Shown here in pieces: positions 53,629 through 63,204 of a DNA stretch of 64,000 nucleotides. The DNA comes from Croceivirga sp. (GTDB taxonomy: Bacteria; Bacteroidota; Bacteroidia; Flavobacteriales; Flavobacteriaceae), in NCBI GenBank assembly GCA_028284665.1, contig JANQRG010000050.1, positions 106,626 to 170,625 on the forward strand, read 5' to 3'. A program made the translations under genes and the position numbers. The notes beneath the pieces were generated by a model. It was not told the DNA's origin. It did no database searches and saw only the letters and a list, made by a program, of their open reading frames with translations. How positions within the stretch are numbered: the first letter of the stretch is position 1; the number at the start of each line of letters is the position of its first letter.

Positions 53629-56028
53629 ATGCTCAAAGAATTCCTTAAAGGGTTTTGGTCTACCGTAGCTCGATTGATTCTTCGCAATAGGATCATTATC
53701 CTGTTGGTTATTGCTTCCTGTACTACCTACTTAGCCCTGCAATGGAAGCACATGCGCTTTTCCAATACGGAGGCTAGCGTCTTACCGGATGATCATCCGG
53801 AAACGCTTCAGTATGCAGAATTCGTTTCGTTATTCGGGGAAGAGGACAATGCCATAGTGCTCGCCGTTGCGGATAGCCTGCTTTTTTTACCGGAGAATTT
53901 TAACCGATGGAATAGGTTGAGTAAGCAGTTCCAGGCCAATCCTGAGGTAGACCTGGTCATTTCTACCGATAATCTTCAGGAACTGGTGAAAGACAATGAG
54001 CAACAGGCTTTTGTCCTTAAACAGGTATTAGCGTCTCCTACAGCTACTGAACAAGAAGTAGCCGCTTTTCGAAGTAAGCTCTTTGAAAACCTTCCTTTTT
54101 ACGAAAACTTAATTTTTAACAAGTCCTCAGGTACCATCCGAACTATAATCTATCTGGACAAGGATATTCTGAACACCACGGTACGCAATGAATTTATTCT
54201 GGGTGATTTGGAAAATCTTATAGAAAATTTTGAGAACGAAACAAAGCTGGACGTTAGGGTATCCGGGATGCCCTATATTAAAACATGGAATTCCAAGATC
54301 ATTATTGACGAGATTGGAAAATTCATCCTCGCCGCCCTGCTGGTCACCTCGTTAATCTTCTTCTTCTTCTTTAGAAGTTTCAGGGCCACTGTTATTTCCA
54401 TCTGTGTCGTGATCATAGGAGTAATGTGGACCTTCGGGATCCTTGGGTTGTTTCAATATGAGATTACCATTCTCACGGCATTGATCCCCCCCCTGATCAT
54501 TGTAATTGGTATCCCGAACTGTATTTTCCTAATAAACAAATACCAGCAAGAGGTCAAAAAACATGGAAACCAGGCCCTATCGCTGCAACGTGTGATCACC
54601 AAGATCGGAAATGCCACCTTAATGACCAATGTGACTACCGCATTGGGATTTGCCACCTTTATCATTCTTGACAGCGTTCTGCTCAAAGAATTTGGTATTG
54701 TGGCTTCCATAAGCATCCTCTGTATCTTTTTCCTGTCGCTGTGTATTATCCCTATTATCTACAGCTTTATGTACATCCCTAAACATAAGCACCTTAAACA
54801 CCTTAGTAAAAAATGGATGTACACCTTTGTCAACTGGATGGAACGGGTGGTTCGGCATCATCGTATTGCGGTCTATATTACGGCGGTAACGGTCTTGGTA
54901 CTCAGCATTATTGGCATATACCGTATCGAGATCACGGGAAGCCGTATTGAGGACTTACCCAAGAATGCCAAATTTTTCAAGGATATCCGTTTCTTTGAAA
55001 AGGAATTTGACGGCGTAATGCCTGTAGAAGTTGTTGTGGATACCAAGCGCAAGAACGGAGTTACCAAGTTGGGAACGCTCAGAAGAATGGAGCAGCTCGC
55101 ACAAGAAATTGATGATATTCCGGAGCTTTCCAAAACCCTCTCCGTGGTGAACCTCGTGAAGTACTCAAAGCAGGCCTTTTATAATGGGATCCCTAAATAT
55201 TACCAACTCCCTACTTCCCAGGAGAATACTTTCATTATGGACGTTGCCCGAAAATCTCCGGAGGACAGCGGAGATCTGTTGGAAAGCTTTGTGGATAGCA
55301 CCGGCCAGATTGCCCGTATGACCACCTTTATGCGGGATGTTAAAACGCCCCGCATGGAAGAGATTGAGCAGGAACTCTTACGATCCATAGCCAAAACCTT
55401 TCCGGCAGACCGCTATAACGTATATATGACCGGTAAAGCACTCCTTTTTTTAAAGGGAACCAAGTATTTAATTAAAAACCTCCTGATCTCCCTGGCTTTG
55501 GCCGTTGGCATTATCTCGTTATTTATGGCCTATCTGTTTCGCTCGTTCAGGATGATCGTTATTTCCCTGATCCCTAATTTATTACCCCTGGTAATTACTG
55601 CAGGACTAATGGGGTATTTGGGTATTCCCATAAAACCATCCACCATTCTGATCTTTAGCATTGCCTTTGGGATTTCGGTGGATGATACCATCCATTTTCT
55701 GGCTAAATACCGCCAGGAGTTAACCGCAAACCGTTGGCAGATCAAAAAGTCCGTTTACAACGCATTACGGGAAACAGGGGTAAGTATGTTCTACACTTCG
55801 GTAGTCTTGTTTTTTGGGTTTTCCGTTTTTATCATCTCCAGTTTTGGAGGCACCCAGGCTATGGGAGGGTTGGTTTCGGCTACCCTACTGTTTGCCATGC
55901 TTTCTAACTTAATCCTTCTTCCTTCTTTGTTGCTCTCTTTGGAACGCAATATTGCTAATAAAAGGATATTCAAAAAACCACATATCGATGTATTGCCTGT
56001 TTCGGATAGTGAATCTGATACTGTCTAG
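53629..56028 (+). CDS. MMPL/RND-superfamily exporter (COG1033 type)
   Basis: 799 residues with the duplicated layout of RND-superfamily proteins: helix 1 near 20-38, periplasmic domain, a five-helix sterol-sensing-like block about 235-400 (SLIFFFFFRSFRATVISICV; PPLIIVIGIPNCIFLINKYQ), then the second half with its own block (ILIFSIAFGISVDDTIHFL near 683, with the conserved Asp-Asp pair). It lacks the long docking domains of AcrB-type pumps. Probably moves lipids or a small hydrophobic product; the substrate is unknown. It has its own promoter in the frr gap. The neighbours (translation and rpoN genes) give no clue. Confidence 0.88.
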   Translation: MLKEFLKGFWSTVARLILRNRIIILLVIASCTTYLALQWKHMRFSNTEASVLPDDHPETLQYAEFVSLFGEEDNAIVLAVADSLLFLPENFNRWNRLSKQFQANPEVDLVISTDNLQELVKDNEQQAFVLKQVLASPTATEQEVAAFRSKLFENLPFYENLIFNKSSGTIRTIIYLDKDILNTTVRNEFILGDLENLIENFENETKLDVRVSGMPYIKTWNSKIIIDEIGKFILAALLVTSLIFFFFFRSFRATVISICVVIIGVMWTFGILGLFQYEITILTALIPPLIIVIGIPNCIFLINKYQQEVKKHGNQALSLQRVITKIGNATLMTNVTTALGFATFIILDSVLLKEFGIVASISILCIFFLSLCIIPIIYSFMYIPKHKHLKHLSKKWMYTFVNWMERVVRHHRIAVYITAVTVLVLSIIGIYRIEITGSRIEDLPKNAKFFKDIRFFEKEFDGVMPVEVVVDTKRKNGVTKLGTLRRMEQLAQEIDDIPELSKTLSVVNLVKYSKQAFYNGIPKYYQLPTSQENTFIMDVARKSPEDSGDLLESFVDSTGQIARMTTFMRDVKTPRMEEIEQELLRSIAKTFPADRYNVYMTGKALLFLKGTKYLIKNLLISLALAVGIISLFMAYLFRSFRMIVISLIPNLLPLVITAGLMGYLGIPIKPSTILIFSIAFGISVDDTIHFLAKYRQELTANRWQIKKSVYNALRETGVSMFYTSVVLFFGFSVFIISSFGGTQAMGGLVSATLLFAMLSNLILLPSLLLSLERNIANKRIFKKPHIDVLPVSDSESDTV

Positions 56029-56071
56029 TTTTTTTGGTGTGTTATCCCCTATTCCCTCCCGTTAAAAAAAT

Positions 56072-56079
56072 TATCTTTG
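56072..56079 (+). promoter_or_regulatory. -7 box upstream of asnS
   Basis: TATCTTTG matches the TAnnTTTG consensus exactly and lies 19 bases before the start codon. No TTG is found 17-23 bases upstream. Confidence 0.55.
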
Positions 56080-56098
56080 GGGCTTAATTTGAGCGTAA

Positions 56099-57535
56099 AT
56101 GATTAAGCGATTTTCTGTTAAGGAGCTACTAAACACGGAACCTAAGGAGCAAGAGGTGGTTTTGGAAGGCTGGGTAAAAGCCTTTAGAAGTAATCGGTTT
56201 ATTGCGTTAAACGATGGATCTACTCTAAAGAACCTGCAATGTGTTGTAGACTATGAAAACTTTGATGAGGAGCTCATTAAATCCATTTCTACGGGTGCTG
56301 CCGTTAAAGTAGAAGGCAGTTTGATAGCCAGTCAGGGAAGAGGGCAAGCGGTTGAAATCCAGGCAAACAAGCTTACCCTGTATGGAAAGGCAGATGCCGA
56401 CACCTACCCTATTCAACCTAAAAAGCATTCCCTGGAATTTCTAAGGGAAAAGGCTCATCTACGTATAAGGACCAATACGTTTTCGGCGGTAATGCGATTG
56501 CGATCCGCATTATCATTTGCCGTTCATAGCTACTTTCAACAAAATGGGTTCTATTATATGCATGCGCCCATCATCACCGGGTCTGATGCCGAGGGCGCGG
56601 GAGAAATGTTCCGGGTGACTACTTTGGATCCAAAAGATCCTCCCCTTACGGAAAATGGAGAGGTAAACTTCAAAGAAGACTTTTTTGGCAAAGAGACCAA
56701 CCTTACGGTATCCGGGCAACTAGAGGCGGAGGCCTATGCAATGGGACTGGGCAAAGTGTACACCTTTGGGCCAACATTCAGGGCAGAAAATTCGAACACT
56801 TCCCGTCACCTGGCGGAGTTTTGGATGATAGAACCGGAGATGGCCTTCTATGATCTCGATGCCAATATGGATCTGGCGGAAGATTTTATACGATGGGTAA
56901 TACAATATGTGCTGGACAATTGCCAGGAGGACATTCAGTTTTTAGAACAACGCCTTTTGGATGAAGAAAAACACAAACCCCAGGCGGAACGTAGTGAAAT
57001 GCCATTGTCCGAAAAATTGAAATTTGTCGTAAACAACAACTTCAAACGGGTTAGTTACACTGAAGCAATAGACATCCTCAGAAATTCAAAACCCAACAAA
57101 AAGAAAAAATTCGAATTTGGTATTGACGAATGGGGAGCTGATCTCCAAAGTGAACACGAACGTTATTTGGTAGAAAAGCACTTCAAATGTCCCGTGATCC
57201 TGTTCGATTACCCTGCCAACATCAAAGCCTTTTATATGCGGCTTAACGAAGATGGCAAGACCGTGAGGGCCATGGATGTTCTTTTTCCCGGTATTGGAGA
57301 AATTGTAGGAGGATCTCAACGGGAAGAACGTCTGGAGGTGTTGCAAAAGAAAATTGCAGCGCTCGACATTGAAGAAAAAGAACTTTGGTGGTATTTGGAT
57401 CTCAGACGATTCGGCACCGCGGTTCACAGCGGCTTTGGTCTGGGATTTGAACGATTGGTACAATTTGTAACGGGTATGGGGAACATTCGAGATGTAATTC
57501 CCTTCCCCAGAACACCACAAAATGCAGAATTTTGA
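56099..57535 (+). CDS. asnS: Asparagine-tRNA ligase
   Basis: 478-residue class IIb synthetase. The N-terminal OB-fold anticodon domain (about 18-110: [20 protein letters not shown]) leads to the catalytic core with [16 protein letters not shown] near 161 (motif region), [24 protein letters not shown] near 224 (motif 2) and [29 protein letters not shown] near 448 (motif 3). It has GEMF/NTSRH features of AsnRS rather than AspRS. Followed 41 bases later by rpoN. Confidence 0.97.
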   Translation: MIKRFSVKELLNTEPKEQEVVLEGWVKAFRSNRFIALNDGSTLKNLQCVVDYENFDEELIKSISTGAAVKVEGSLIASQGRGQAVEIQANKLTLYGKADADTYPIQPKKHSLEFLREKAHLRIRTNTFSAVMRLRSALSFAVHSYFQQNGFYYMHAPIITGSDAEGAGEMFRVTTLDPKDPPLTENGEVNFKEDFFGKETNLTVSGQLEAEAYAMGLGKVYTFGPTFRAENSNTSRHLAEFWMIEPEMAFYDLDANMDLAEDFIRWVIQYVLDNCQEDIQFLEQRLLDEEKHKPQAERSEMPLSEKLKFVVNNNFKRVSYTEAIDILRNSKPNKKKKFEFGIDEWGADLQSEHERYLVEKHFKCPVILFDYPANIKAFYMRLNEDGKTVRAMDVLFPGIGEIVGGSQREERLEVLQKKIAALDIEEKELWWYLDLRRFGTAVHSGFGLGFERLVQFVTGMGNIRDVIPFPRTPQNAEF

Positions 57536-57576
57536 GGCTAATTCTTTAACTTTAAAAGTGAGGAATACAAGAACCT

Positions 57577-59034
57577 ATGCTCAAACAGCACTTACAGTTT
57601 AAACTATCCCAAAAGCTCTCGCCGCAACAGATTCAACTGATGAAGTTGATTCAACTTCCCACCCAGGCGTTTGAACAGCGACTCAAGCAGGAACTCGAAG
57701 AAAATCCCGCTTTGGAAAGTGGAAAAGCCGATAGCTCGGAAATAGAAGAGGGGTTTGACAATAGTTTTGAAGAGGCAAGGGACAATGAGACCATAGCAGC
57801 CGAAGACATCAACATCGATGACTATTTAAGCGACGACGAGATCCCTGATTACCGGACACAGATTAGCAACTACAGTCCGGATGAAGATGAAAAGAGCATT
57901 CCTTATGCGGCCGGAATATCATTTAACCAGTATCTGATTAATCAGCTAAGTACGGTGTATCTGGATGATGAAGACTGGGCGATCGCAGAATTTTTAGTGG
58001 GCAGCATCGATGAGAGTGGCTACATCCGAAGACCGCTGTCCGACATAATGGACGACCTGGCCTTTACTCAGAACATTTATACCGATGAAGCTACTATAGA
58101 GCGGGTCTTAAAAACCGTTCAAACTTTGGATCCGCCAGGAGTTGGCGCACGATCCCTGGAGGAATGCCTTACCTTACAGTTAAAGCGAAAAGAAGCAACT
58201 GAAGCCATAGAATTGGCCACCGTCATCATTGAGAAATCTTTTGAGCAATTCACCAAAAAACACTTTGAAAAACTTCAGGCGAAGCATACCATTACCCAGG
58301 ATGAACTAAAAAATGCCCTGGCAGAAATAGAAAAGCTAAATCCCAAACCCGGAGGATCATTTTCCGGGAATAACCGGATTGTGGAACACGTGGTCCCTGA
58401 TTTCTCCATTCGAATAGTGGATGGGGAACTGGAATTAACCTTAAACGGTCGTAATGCCCCTGAGCTACATGTATCCAAGGACTACATGAATATGCTTATG
58501 GGCTATAAAAATGCCAAAGACAAAAGCAAATCCCAAAAAGATACCGTACTGTTCATAAAACAGAAGTTGGATGCCGCCAAGTGGTTCATTGATGCGATTA
58601 AACAGCGTCAACAGACCCTTTTTGTAACCATGAATGCCATTTTGCAATACCAGGAAGAATATTTCCTTACGGGAGACGAACGCAAACTGAGACCCATGAT
58701 CTTAAAGGATATTGCAGATAGAATAGATATGGATGTTTCCACAGTTTCCCGGGTCGCAAACAGCAAGTATGTAGATACTCCCTATGGCACAAAGCTCATT
58801 AAAGATTTCTTTTCAGAATCCATGAAAAATGTGCAGGGAGAAGACGTCTCAACCCGGGAAATCAAGAAGATTTTGGAAACAGTAATCAATGAAGAGGATA
58901 AGAAAAAACCCTTGACAGACGATAAACTTGCTAAGCTGCTAAAAGAAAAAGGATATCCTATTGCCCGCAGAACAGTTGCAAAATACCGTGAGCAATTGGG
59001 ACTTCCGGTAGCACGACTTCGAAAACAGATCTGA
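57577..59034 (+). CDS. rpoN: RNA polymerase sigma-54 factor
   Basis: 485 residues; all three regions are present. Region I: QFKLSQKLSPQQIQLMKLIQLPTQ (residues about 6-30), Gln/Leu-rich and needed for activator response; an acidic region II (about 50-115); core-binding and cross-linking parts; and the RpoN box ARRTVAKYRE (463-472), an exact family signature, with the helix-turn-helix before it. It needs an AAA+ activator to open promoters; none is encoded here. The overlapping start of the next gene (TGATG) shows coupling. Confidence 0.97.
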   Translation: MLKQHLQFKLSQKLSPQQIQLMKLIQLPTQAFEQRLKQELEENPALESGKADSSEIEEGFDNSFEEARDNETIAAEDINIDDYLSDDEIPDYRTQISNYSPDEDEKSIPYAAGISFNQYLINQLSTVYLDDEDWAIAEFLVGSIDESGYIRRPLSDIMDDLAFTQNIYTDEATIERVLKTVQTLDPPGVGARSLEECLTLQLKRKEATEAIELATVIIEKSFEQFTKKHFEKLQAKHTITQDELKNALAEIEKLNPKPGGSFSGNNRIVEHVVPDFSIRIVDGELELTLNGRNAPELHVSKDYMNMLMGYKNAKDKSKSQKDTVLFIKQKLDAAKWFIDAIKQRQQTLFVTMNAILQYQEEYFLTGDERKLRPMILKDIADRIDMDVSTVSRVANSKYVDTPYGTKLIKDFFSESMKNVQGEDVSTREIKKILETVINEEDKKKPLTDDKLAKLLKEKGYPIARRTVAKYREQLGLPVARLRKQI

Positions 59035-59639
59035 TGCGTTTCCTGTTATATACAGTTTCCTACGTTTTTCACCCCTTGTTCGTTCCTATGGGGGGAACGG
59101 TGGCCTATTTTCTGATCACCCCAAAGTTTAGCTCCTTAGAATTACAAAGCGGCAACATTCTACCCATTTTTATCTTAACGGTGATCATCCCAATTATTTT
59201 CTTCTTTATCCTTAGAAATCTTGGACTGATCTCCTCCGTTTTTGCCCTTAAACTCAAAGAACGCAAATACCCGCTCTACATGAGCATGGTTTTACACCTC
59301 ATGATCCTATACAAAGTAATTCCCCTAAATTATATTAATGAACTCTATTACTTTTTTGTAGGCTTACTCATCGGCACCTTTTCCACCCTCTTGCTACTAT
59401 TTGCTAAAGTAAAGGCCAGTATTCATCTTTTGGGAATGGGATGTATCCTTACCTACCTAGTAGCATTAAGTATCCATTTTGAAATCAATATTACGTTTGC
59501 AATCGCCATTTTTACGCTCATGACGGGCCTGGTGGCAACTTCCCGCCTCTACATGAAGGCACATTCCAAAATAGAGCTCACTATTGGTTTCCTGGTGGGA
59601 TGCTGCTCCCAACTTATGGTGTTAAAATACTGGTTATAA
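59034..59639 (+). CDS. Uncharacterised membrane protein
   Basis: 201 residues with about six hydrophobic helices and few charged loops (the last ends LMVLKYWL). The first segment (YTVSYVFHPLFVPMGGTVAYFL) and the overall size recall small PAP2-related membrane proteins, but no phosphatase motif is visible, so I do not assign a function. It overlaps rpoN by one base and converges on the PorT-like gene with a 6-base overlap of the two 3' ends. Likely cotranscribed with rpoN. Confidence 0.78.
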   Translation: MRFLLYTVSYVFHPLFVPMGGTVAYFLITPKFSSLELQSGNILPIFILTVIIPIIFFFILRNLGLISSVFALKLKERKYPLYMSMVLHLMILYKVIPLNYINELYYFFVGLLIGTFSTLLLLFAKVKASIHLLGMGCILTYLVALSIHFEINITFAIAIFTLMTGLVATSRLYMKAHSKIELTIGFLVGCCSQLMVLKYWL

Positions 59640-60329
59640 AATATAGAAAATCACCCCTATACGGATCGGTCGTATATCCAGCGCATTTTCTTCAAAACGT
59701 GCATTCTGATCCAACAGATCACTTAGCGCCCAATAAAAATGGAGGTTCCAGGTATTATACCCAAAGTTGAGCATCCAGCCAAATTGCCACTGTTCAATGT
59801 TTGGATTTGAAAACGTAATGTTCTCATCTTCCAGCACTATTTTTGCCCTTCGGGAAAAGAGATACTCTGCCTTAAATCCGGTGTACACCCGCCAGAACTT
59901 ATAATCAATCGGATTAGAGGTGCGCCATCGAAATTCAAGAGGGAATTCAATGGCATGTGTTTCTAACTTACTGCGATTGACCGTTTCCGTGTCCAGGGAG
60001 AATCTGTAGGTTACCCTCCCTTCATCTGCTGTGGTAACGATATTCGTATAGTATGAATTGGTAGCATATCCAACGCCCAGCCCGAGGCCAAAATTTCTTC
60101 GTTGGTTGAGTGGCATGTCTTTAATAAATCCTATCTGAAAATTATAGGACAAGCTTTGCTGTACTACCCCGTCAGGCTTATCCAGCAAAAAATTATAAGC
60201 AAATCCGGTATAGAATTGATCTTCCAGGTACTTGTCGTCGTGAGTGCTTTCCGTTGCTACTTGTTGCGCACAAATACTTACATTCCACAAGGAGGAAAGA
60301 ACCACGGTAATTACTACCCATCGAACCAT
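59634..60329 (-). CDS. PorT-like outer membrane beta-barrel protein
   Basis: 231 residues. Signal peptide (residues 1-21, ending SICAQ), then an 8-strand-type barrel with FYTGFAYNFLLDKPDGV, NFGLGLGVGYATNSYY and LETHAIEFPLEFRWRTS, features shared with the PorT/SprT proteins required for the type IX secretion and gliding system of Bacteroidota. The location just downstream of the ExbD genes is also one I recall for PorT relatives. I would call it PorT-like; whether it is the T9SS component needs a direct comparison. Its 3' end overlaps the converging membrane protein gene by 6 bases. Confidence 0.68.
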   Translation of the reverse strand: MVRWVVITVVLSSLWNVSICAQQVATESTHDDKYLEDQFYTGFAYNFLLDKPDGVVQQSLSYNFQIGFIKDMPLNQRRNFGLGLGVGYATNSYYTNIVTTADEGRVTYRFSLDTETVNRSKLETHAIEFPLEFRWRTSNPIDYKFWRVYTGFKAEYLFSRRAKIVLEDENITFSNPNIEQWQFGWMLNFGYNTWNLHFYWALSDLLDQNARFEENALDIRPIRIGVIFYIL

Positions 60330-60382
60330 ACCACAAATTACAGAAAAAACCCTCGAAACACCTATAAGGGGATTTGATTAAA

Positions 60383-60865
60383 CTATTCAATGTTTTGAAA
60401 AACATCTCCTTGAACAGTGGTATAGTTGATCTTAAGAAGGTTAACACTCCGTAATTGCTCCTTGAGATCTAGGATAATTCCCATTTTAATACTAGTATCT
60501 GCCTTGATCGATACAACAGCAGAATTTCTTAAGTGTTCCGGCATGGAATACAATTCCTCTAAGGCGCTGGAAGCAACCTGATCCATAGCTACGAATGTTT
60601 TCCCTAATTGTATTCGAGGTGCTTTTCCTAGAAGTGCCACCTGTGCTCCTTTTGGGGTTCCTATAAAAACTTCGATATTGTTATCCTTTTTTGTTAGCCT
60701 TTCCGCCTCTGTAGCATTGGGCAAGGTGTTCTGGACCATTACCTGCTGATCGTTAATGGTTACTACCGTCATAAAAAAGAACAATAAAATGAATACGATA
60801 TCCGGTAGCGATGCCGTAGATATAGCAGGTAACTTACTTCCGCGATTTGTTTTGAAGCTTGACAT
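60383..60865 (-). CDS. ExbD/TolR-family protein D4
   Basis: 160 residues from the ATG at 60865 (MSSFKTNRGSKLPAIST); the longer frame has 37 extra residues overlapping the upstream gene. Single N-terminal membrane helix with SLPDIVFILLFFFMTV, where Asp22 is the proton-channel residue of the ExbB-ExbD motor, then a periplasmic domain (VQNTLPNATEAERL). Very similar in size and sequence to ExbD D2 (61623-62105), so the two arose by duplication. 10 bases after ExbD D3. Confidence 0.93.
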   Translation of the reverse strand: MSSFKTNRGSKLPAISTASLPDIVFILLFFFMTVVTINDQQVMVQNTLPNATEAERLTKKDNNIEVFIGTPKGAQVALLGKAPRIQLGKTFVAMDQVASSALEELYSMPEHLRNSAVVSIKADTSIKMGIILDLKEQLRSVNLLKINYTTVQGDVFQNIE

Positions 60866-60875
60866 GTACGTTGAG

Positions 60876-61493
60876 TTAAAAGTTAGTAGTGCTAATTTCC
60901 AATAGTTTTTGTGGATACATTTCCTGTATCTTTTTGATCTTCTGTTGTAAGTCCTGTTTTCTTTCCGGGGTTGCATTACTGTTGCTATACTCCGTTTTCA
61001 TTGCTTGAAAGGATATTCCGTATAATCGAGTACTTGCATTATTTCGCAATTCGTTATAAGCCGCCTGCAATTCGTTTTGAACCGTTACATATTTGGAATA
61101 CCCGGTTTCCCGGGAAACTTGTAATGCTATAATTGCCTTTTGCGGATTCTCAGACAACTGTGGATCGCCTGATCCAGAACAATAGGCGCAATGGCCCAAA
61201 TTCCCGGCCGAAATCCCACCATTGTCAATGAAGGACACAGCGGCTTCCCGTAATTCTGAAAATTTCAATATTTCCTGCTCAACCATTAGCTCACCACTAG
61301 GGTTAAGGTTTACTTCAAAAAGGTTTCTGTCCCTAATTTCAACTTTTGATCGATTTTCTTCAGGGGGCGAAATCCTTAGCAATCCCTCATCTGTTGGGAT
61401 AGCAGCCGTTACAAGAAAAAAAATGAGGAGTAAGAATGCGATATCTGCCATTGAACCTGCATTTACCTCGGGGAGTTGCCTAAATCTGGACAT
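60876..61493 (-). CDS. ExbD/TolR-family protein D3 with CxxCxGxG motif
   Basis: 205 residues from the ATG at 61493 (MSRFRQLPEVNAGSMADIAF); the longer frame adds 13 residues upstream. The helix carries MADIAFLLLIFFLV with channel residue Asp17. The periplasmic domain contains CAYCSGSG (Cys102, Cys105), the exact CxxCxGxG pattern of DnaJ-type zinc repeats, but present once. It is paralogous to D1 (62121-62726), which has CNYCRG at the same place. The unit starts 83 bases past a terminator, so D3-D4 are probably expressed from their own promoter. Confidence 0.93.
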   Translation of the reverse strand: MSRFRQLPEVNAGSMADIAFLLLIFFLVTAAIPTDEGLLRISPPEENRSKVEIRDRNLFEVNLNPSGELMVEQEILKFSELREAAVSFIDNGGISAGNLGHCAYCSGSGDPQLSENPQKAIIALQVSRETGYSKYVTVQNELQAAYNELRNNASTRLYGISFQAMKTEYSNSNATPERKQDLQQKIKKIQEMYPQKLLEISTTNF

Positions 61494-61570
61494 AATTTTG
61501 AATTTTTCTGAAGTGTTTTTGGGAATGTTCAAACAAAAAACAACAACAACCGTTCCAAAAATTATGTTAA

Positions 61571-61596
61571 TAAAAAAACGCCCCTTTTGGGGCGTT
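61571..61596 (-). terminator. Rho-independent terminator after ExbD D2
   Basis: Stem AACGCCCC (61577-61584) / GGGGCGTT (61589-61596), loop TTTT; the minus strand then has seven T (61572-61578). It separates the exbB-D1-D2 unit from the D3-D4 pair. Confidence 0.92.
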
Positions 61597-61622
61597 CTGC
61601 TTATTATTTATGGTATACCTAC

Positions 61623-62105
61623 TTATTGTAGATTATTGAAGGCATTTCCTTCATAGGTCGTATAGTTGACCTTCAAAGCATTTACCTTGCGCAGCTCCTG
61701 CTTGATATCTGAGATCAAACCCATATTGGCATTCTTATCTACCTTAAGCGCAGTAGTTAAAACATTTTGCAATTCCTGCGGTTTCTTGGCCCGCTCTGCC
61801 AAGATGTAGGACCCTATCTCCTCAACGCTGGCGAACTTATCATTCAACTGAATTTTCGGTTCTGTTCCGTATACGCTTTGGTATTCTCTTGTAGGCTTGC
61901 CCACATAGATGTATATCACACGGTCTTTTTTCTCCAGCTTCTTTATTTCAGTAGCGTTGGGTAGTGTATTTTGCACCAATAACGAGCTATCCTTCATCGT
62001 AGTTACCGTCATAAAGAAGAACAGCAACATGAATACAATATCCGGGAGCGAAGCTGTGGAAACAGCAGGTAAATCACCATCTTTTTTCTTAGCGAATTTA
62101 GCCAT
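61623..62105 (-). CDS. ExbD/TolR-family protein D2
   Basis: 160 residues. LPDIVFMLLFFFMTV near 21 with channel residue Asp22, then the periplasmic domain VQNTLPNATEIKKL, KPKIQLNDKFASVEE-like and VDKNANMGLISDIKQELRKVNALKVNYTTYEG. D4 (60383-60865) has the same length and a closely matching sequence. 15 bases after D1 and followed by a terminator. Confidence 0.95.
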   Translation of the reverse strand: MAKFAKKKDGDLPAVSTASLPDIVFMLLFFFMTVTTMKDSSLLVQNTLPNATEIKKLEKKDRVIYIYVGKPTREYQSVYGTEPKIQLNDKFASVEEIGSYILAERAKKPQELQNVLTTALKVDKNANMGLISDIKQELRKVNALKVNYTTYEGNAFNNLQ

Positions 62106-62120
62106 TTACTTTTCGTTTAA

Positions 62121-62726
62121 TTAGTTACTTGAGGTTTCGGCCTCTGACAGTTTTTGTGGAAACAAATCCTGAATACGTTTTACTTTTGGTTTTAAATCGT
62201 CCCGTATCGCAGATGGTGTCTCAGGATTTAGAAATTCCGCTTCCATATCGACAAAATCCCGGCCAAACAATCGTTGTGCTTCCCTGTTCCTCAAGTCATT
62301 ATACGCTCCTACCAACTCATTCTGAACTGTAATGTAGGTTTTGTACTTGGTTTCCCTATCGTTTTTCAACGATATAATGGCTTTTGTAGGATTATCCGAA
62401 GAAGAGGCATTCTTTCTTCCCCTGCAATAATTACAAGTACCGTCACCGCCATTATCTAAAAAAGCGATAGCTGCATCCCTCAGGTTCCGCAAATCCATTA
62501 ATTCTTCTTCCACCAGCAGTTGTCCATTCCTGTTAATGTTAACAGTAAAAATGTTCTTCTGCTTGATCACCACATCCGTATCTGGCGGTTCAATGGGTGG
62601 TAACATCCTATCCAATCCTGCATCTGTTTCGATGGTGGTGGTCACCAAGAAAAAGATAAGAAGGAGGAAGGCGATATCCGCCATAGACCCGGCATTAACC
62701 TCTGGTGCTCCTTTTCTTCTAGGCAT
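62121..62726 (-). CDS. ExbD/TolR-family protein D1 with CxxC motif
   Basis: 201 residues. Membrane helix SMADIAFLLLIFFLV near 14-28 with channel residue Asp17; the periplasmic part contains a CNYC pair (Cys98, Cys101) inside a Gly/Ser-rich loop, then KAIISLKNDRETKYKTYITVQNELVGAYNDLRN. Paralogue of D3. It lies 11 bases after the small membrane protein gene, in one unit with ExbB. Confidence 0.95.
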   Translation of the reverse strand: MPRRKGAPEVNAGSMADIAFLLLIFFLVTTTIETDAGLDRMLPPIEPPDTDVVIKQKNIFTVNINRNGQLLVEEELMDLRNLRDAAIAFLDNGGDGTCNYCRGRKNASSSDNPTKAIISLKNDRETKYKTYITVQNELVGAYNDLRNREAQRLFGRDFVDMEAEFLNPETPSAIRDDLKPKVKRIQDLFPQKLSEAETSSN

Positions 62727-62737
62727 AATTTCTTAAT

Positions 62738-63178
62738 TTATCTTCCTATACTTCTTTTGACCCCTGGCCATAGCATCAGTACAACTGCTACGATAACCAT
62801 TCCAAAAAACACATTTAACAATGTGCCGATCGTTTTGACCGTTCCTACCGAAGTTTCAATTCCCCGGCCAGACATCGTATCCACAACGGCCTGTTCGCCA
62901 CCTGCCAAGGCGTAGCCAATGATTGCCAAAATTGCAAGGCCTCCAAGTGAAAATAACGCCTTTTTAAGTCCTCCGGGAGAAGTAAACATCTTCTTAAATC
63001 CAAAGAACAGTGCTGCAGCGGCGGCTACAACTAACAATATATACGTTAACGTGAACATTACACTAATGCCCGTACTATTGATCGCATCAGGGTCGGCAGG
63101 GTCCGGCATCATGAAAAAAGACATGATGGCGGCTATCACTCCGATAACAATCAAAACGATTTTTAAAATTCTATGCAT
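62738..63178 (-). CDS. Uncharacterised small membrane protein in the ExbB/ExbD unit
   Basis: 146 residues with about four membrane helices (residues 5-22, 38-62, 73-92, 118-136) and little else; no family motif I recognise. Its position between exbB and the first exbD, 26 bases after exbB, suggests an accessory part of the motor complex, which is inference from the layout. Confidence 0.8.
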   Translation of the reverse strand: MHRILKIVLIVIGVIAAIMSFFMMPDPADPDAINSTGISVMFTLTYILLVVAAAAALFFGFKKMFTSPGGLKKALFSLGGLAILAIIGYALAGGEQAVVDTMSGRGIETSVGTVKTIGTLLNVFFGMVIVAVVLMLWPGVKRSIGR

Positions 63179-63204
63179 CTCTCGATAGTTTTAGTGTTAA
63201 GCAA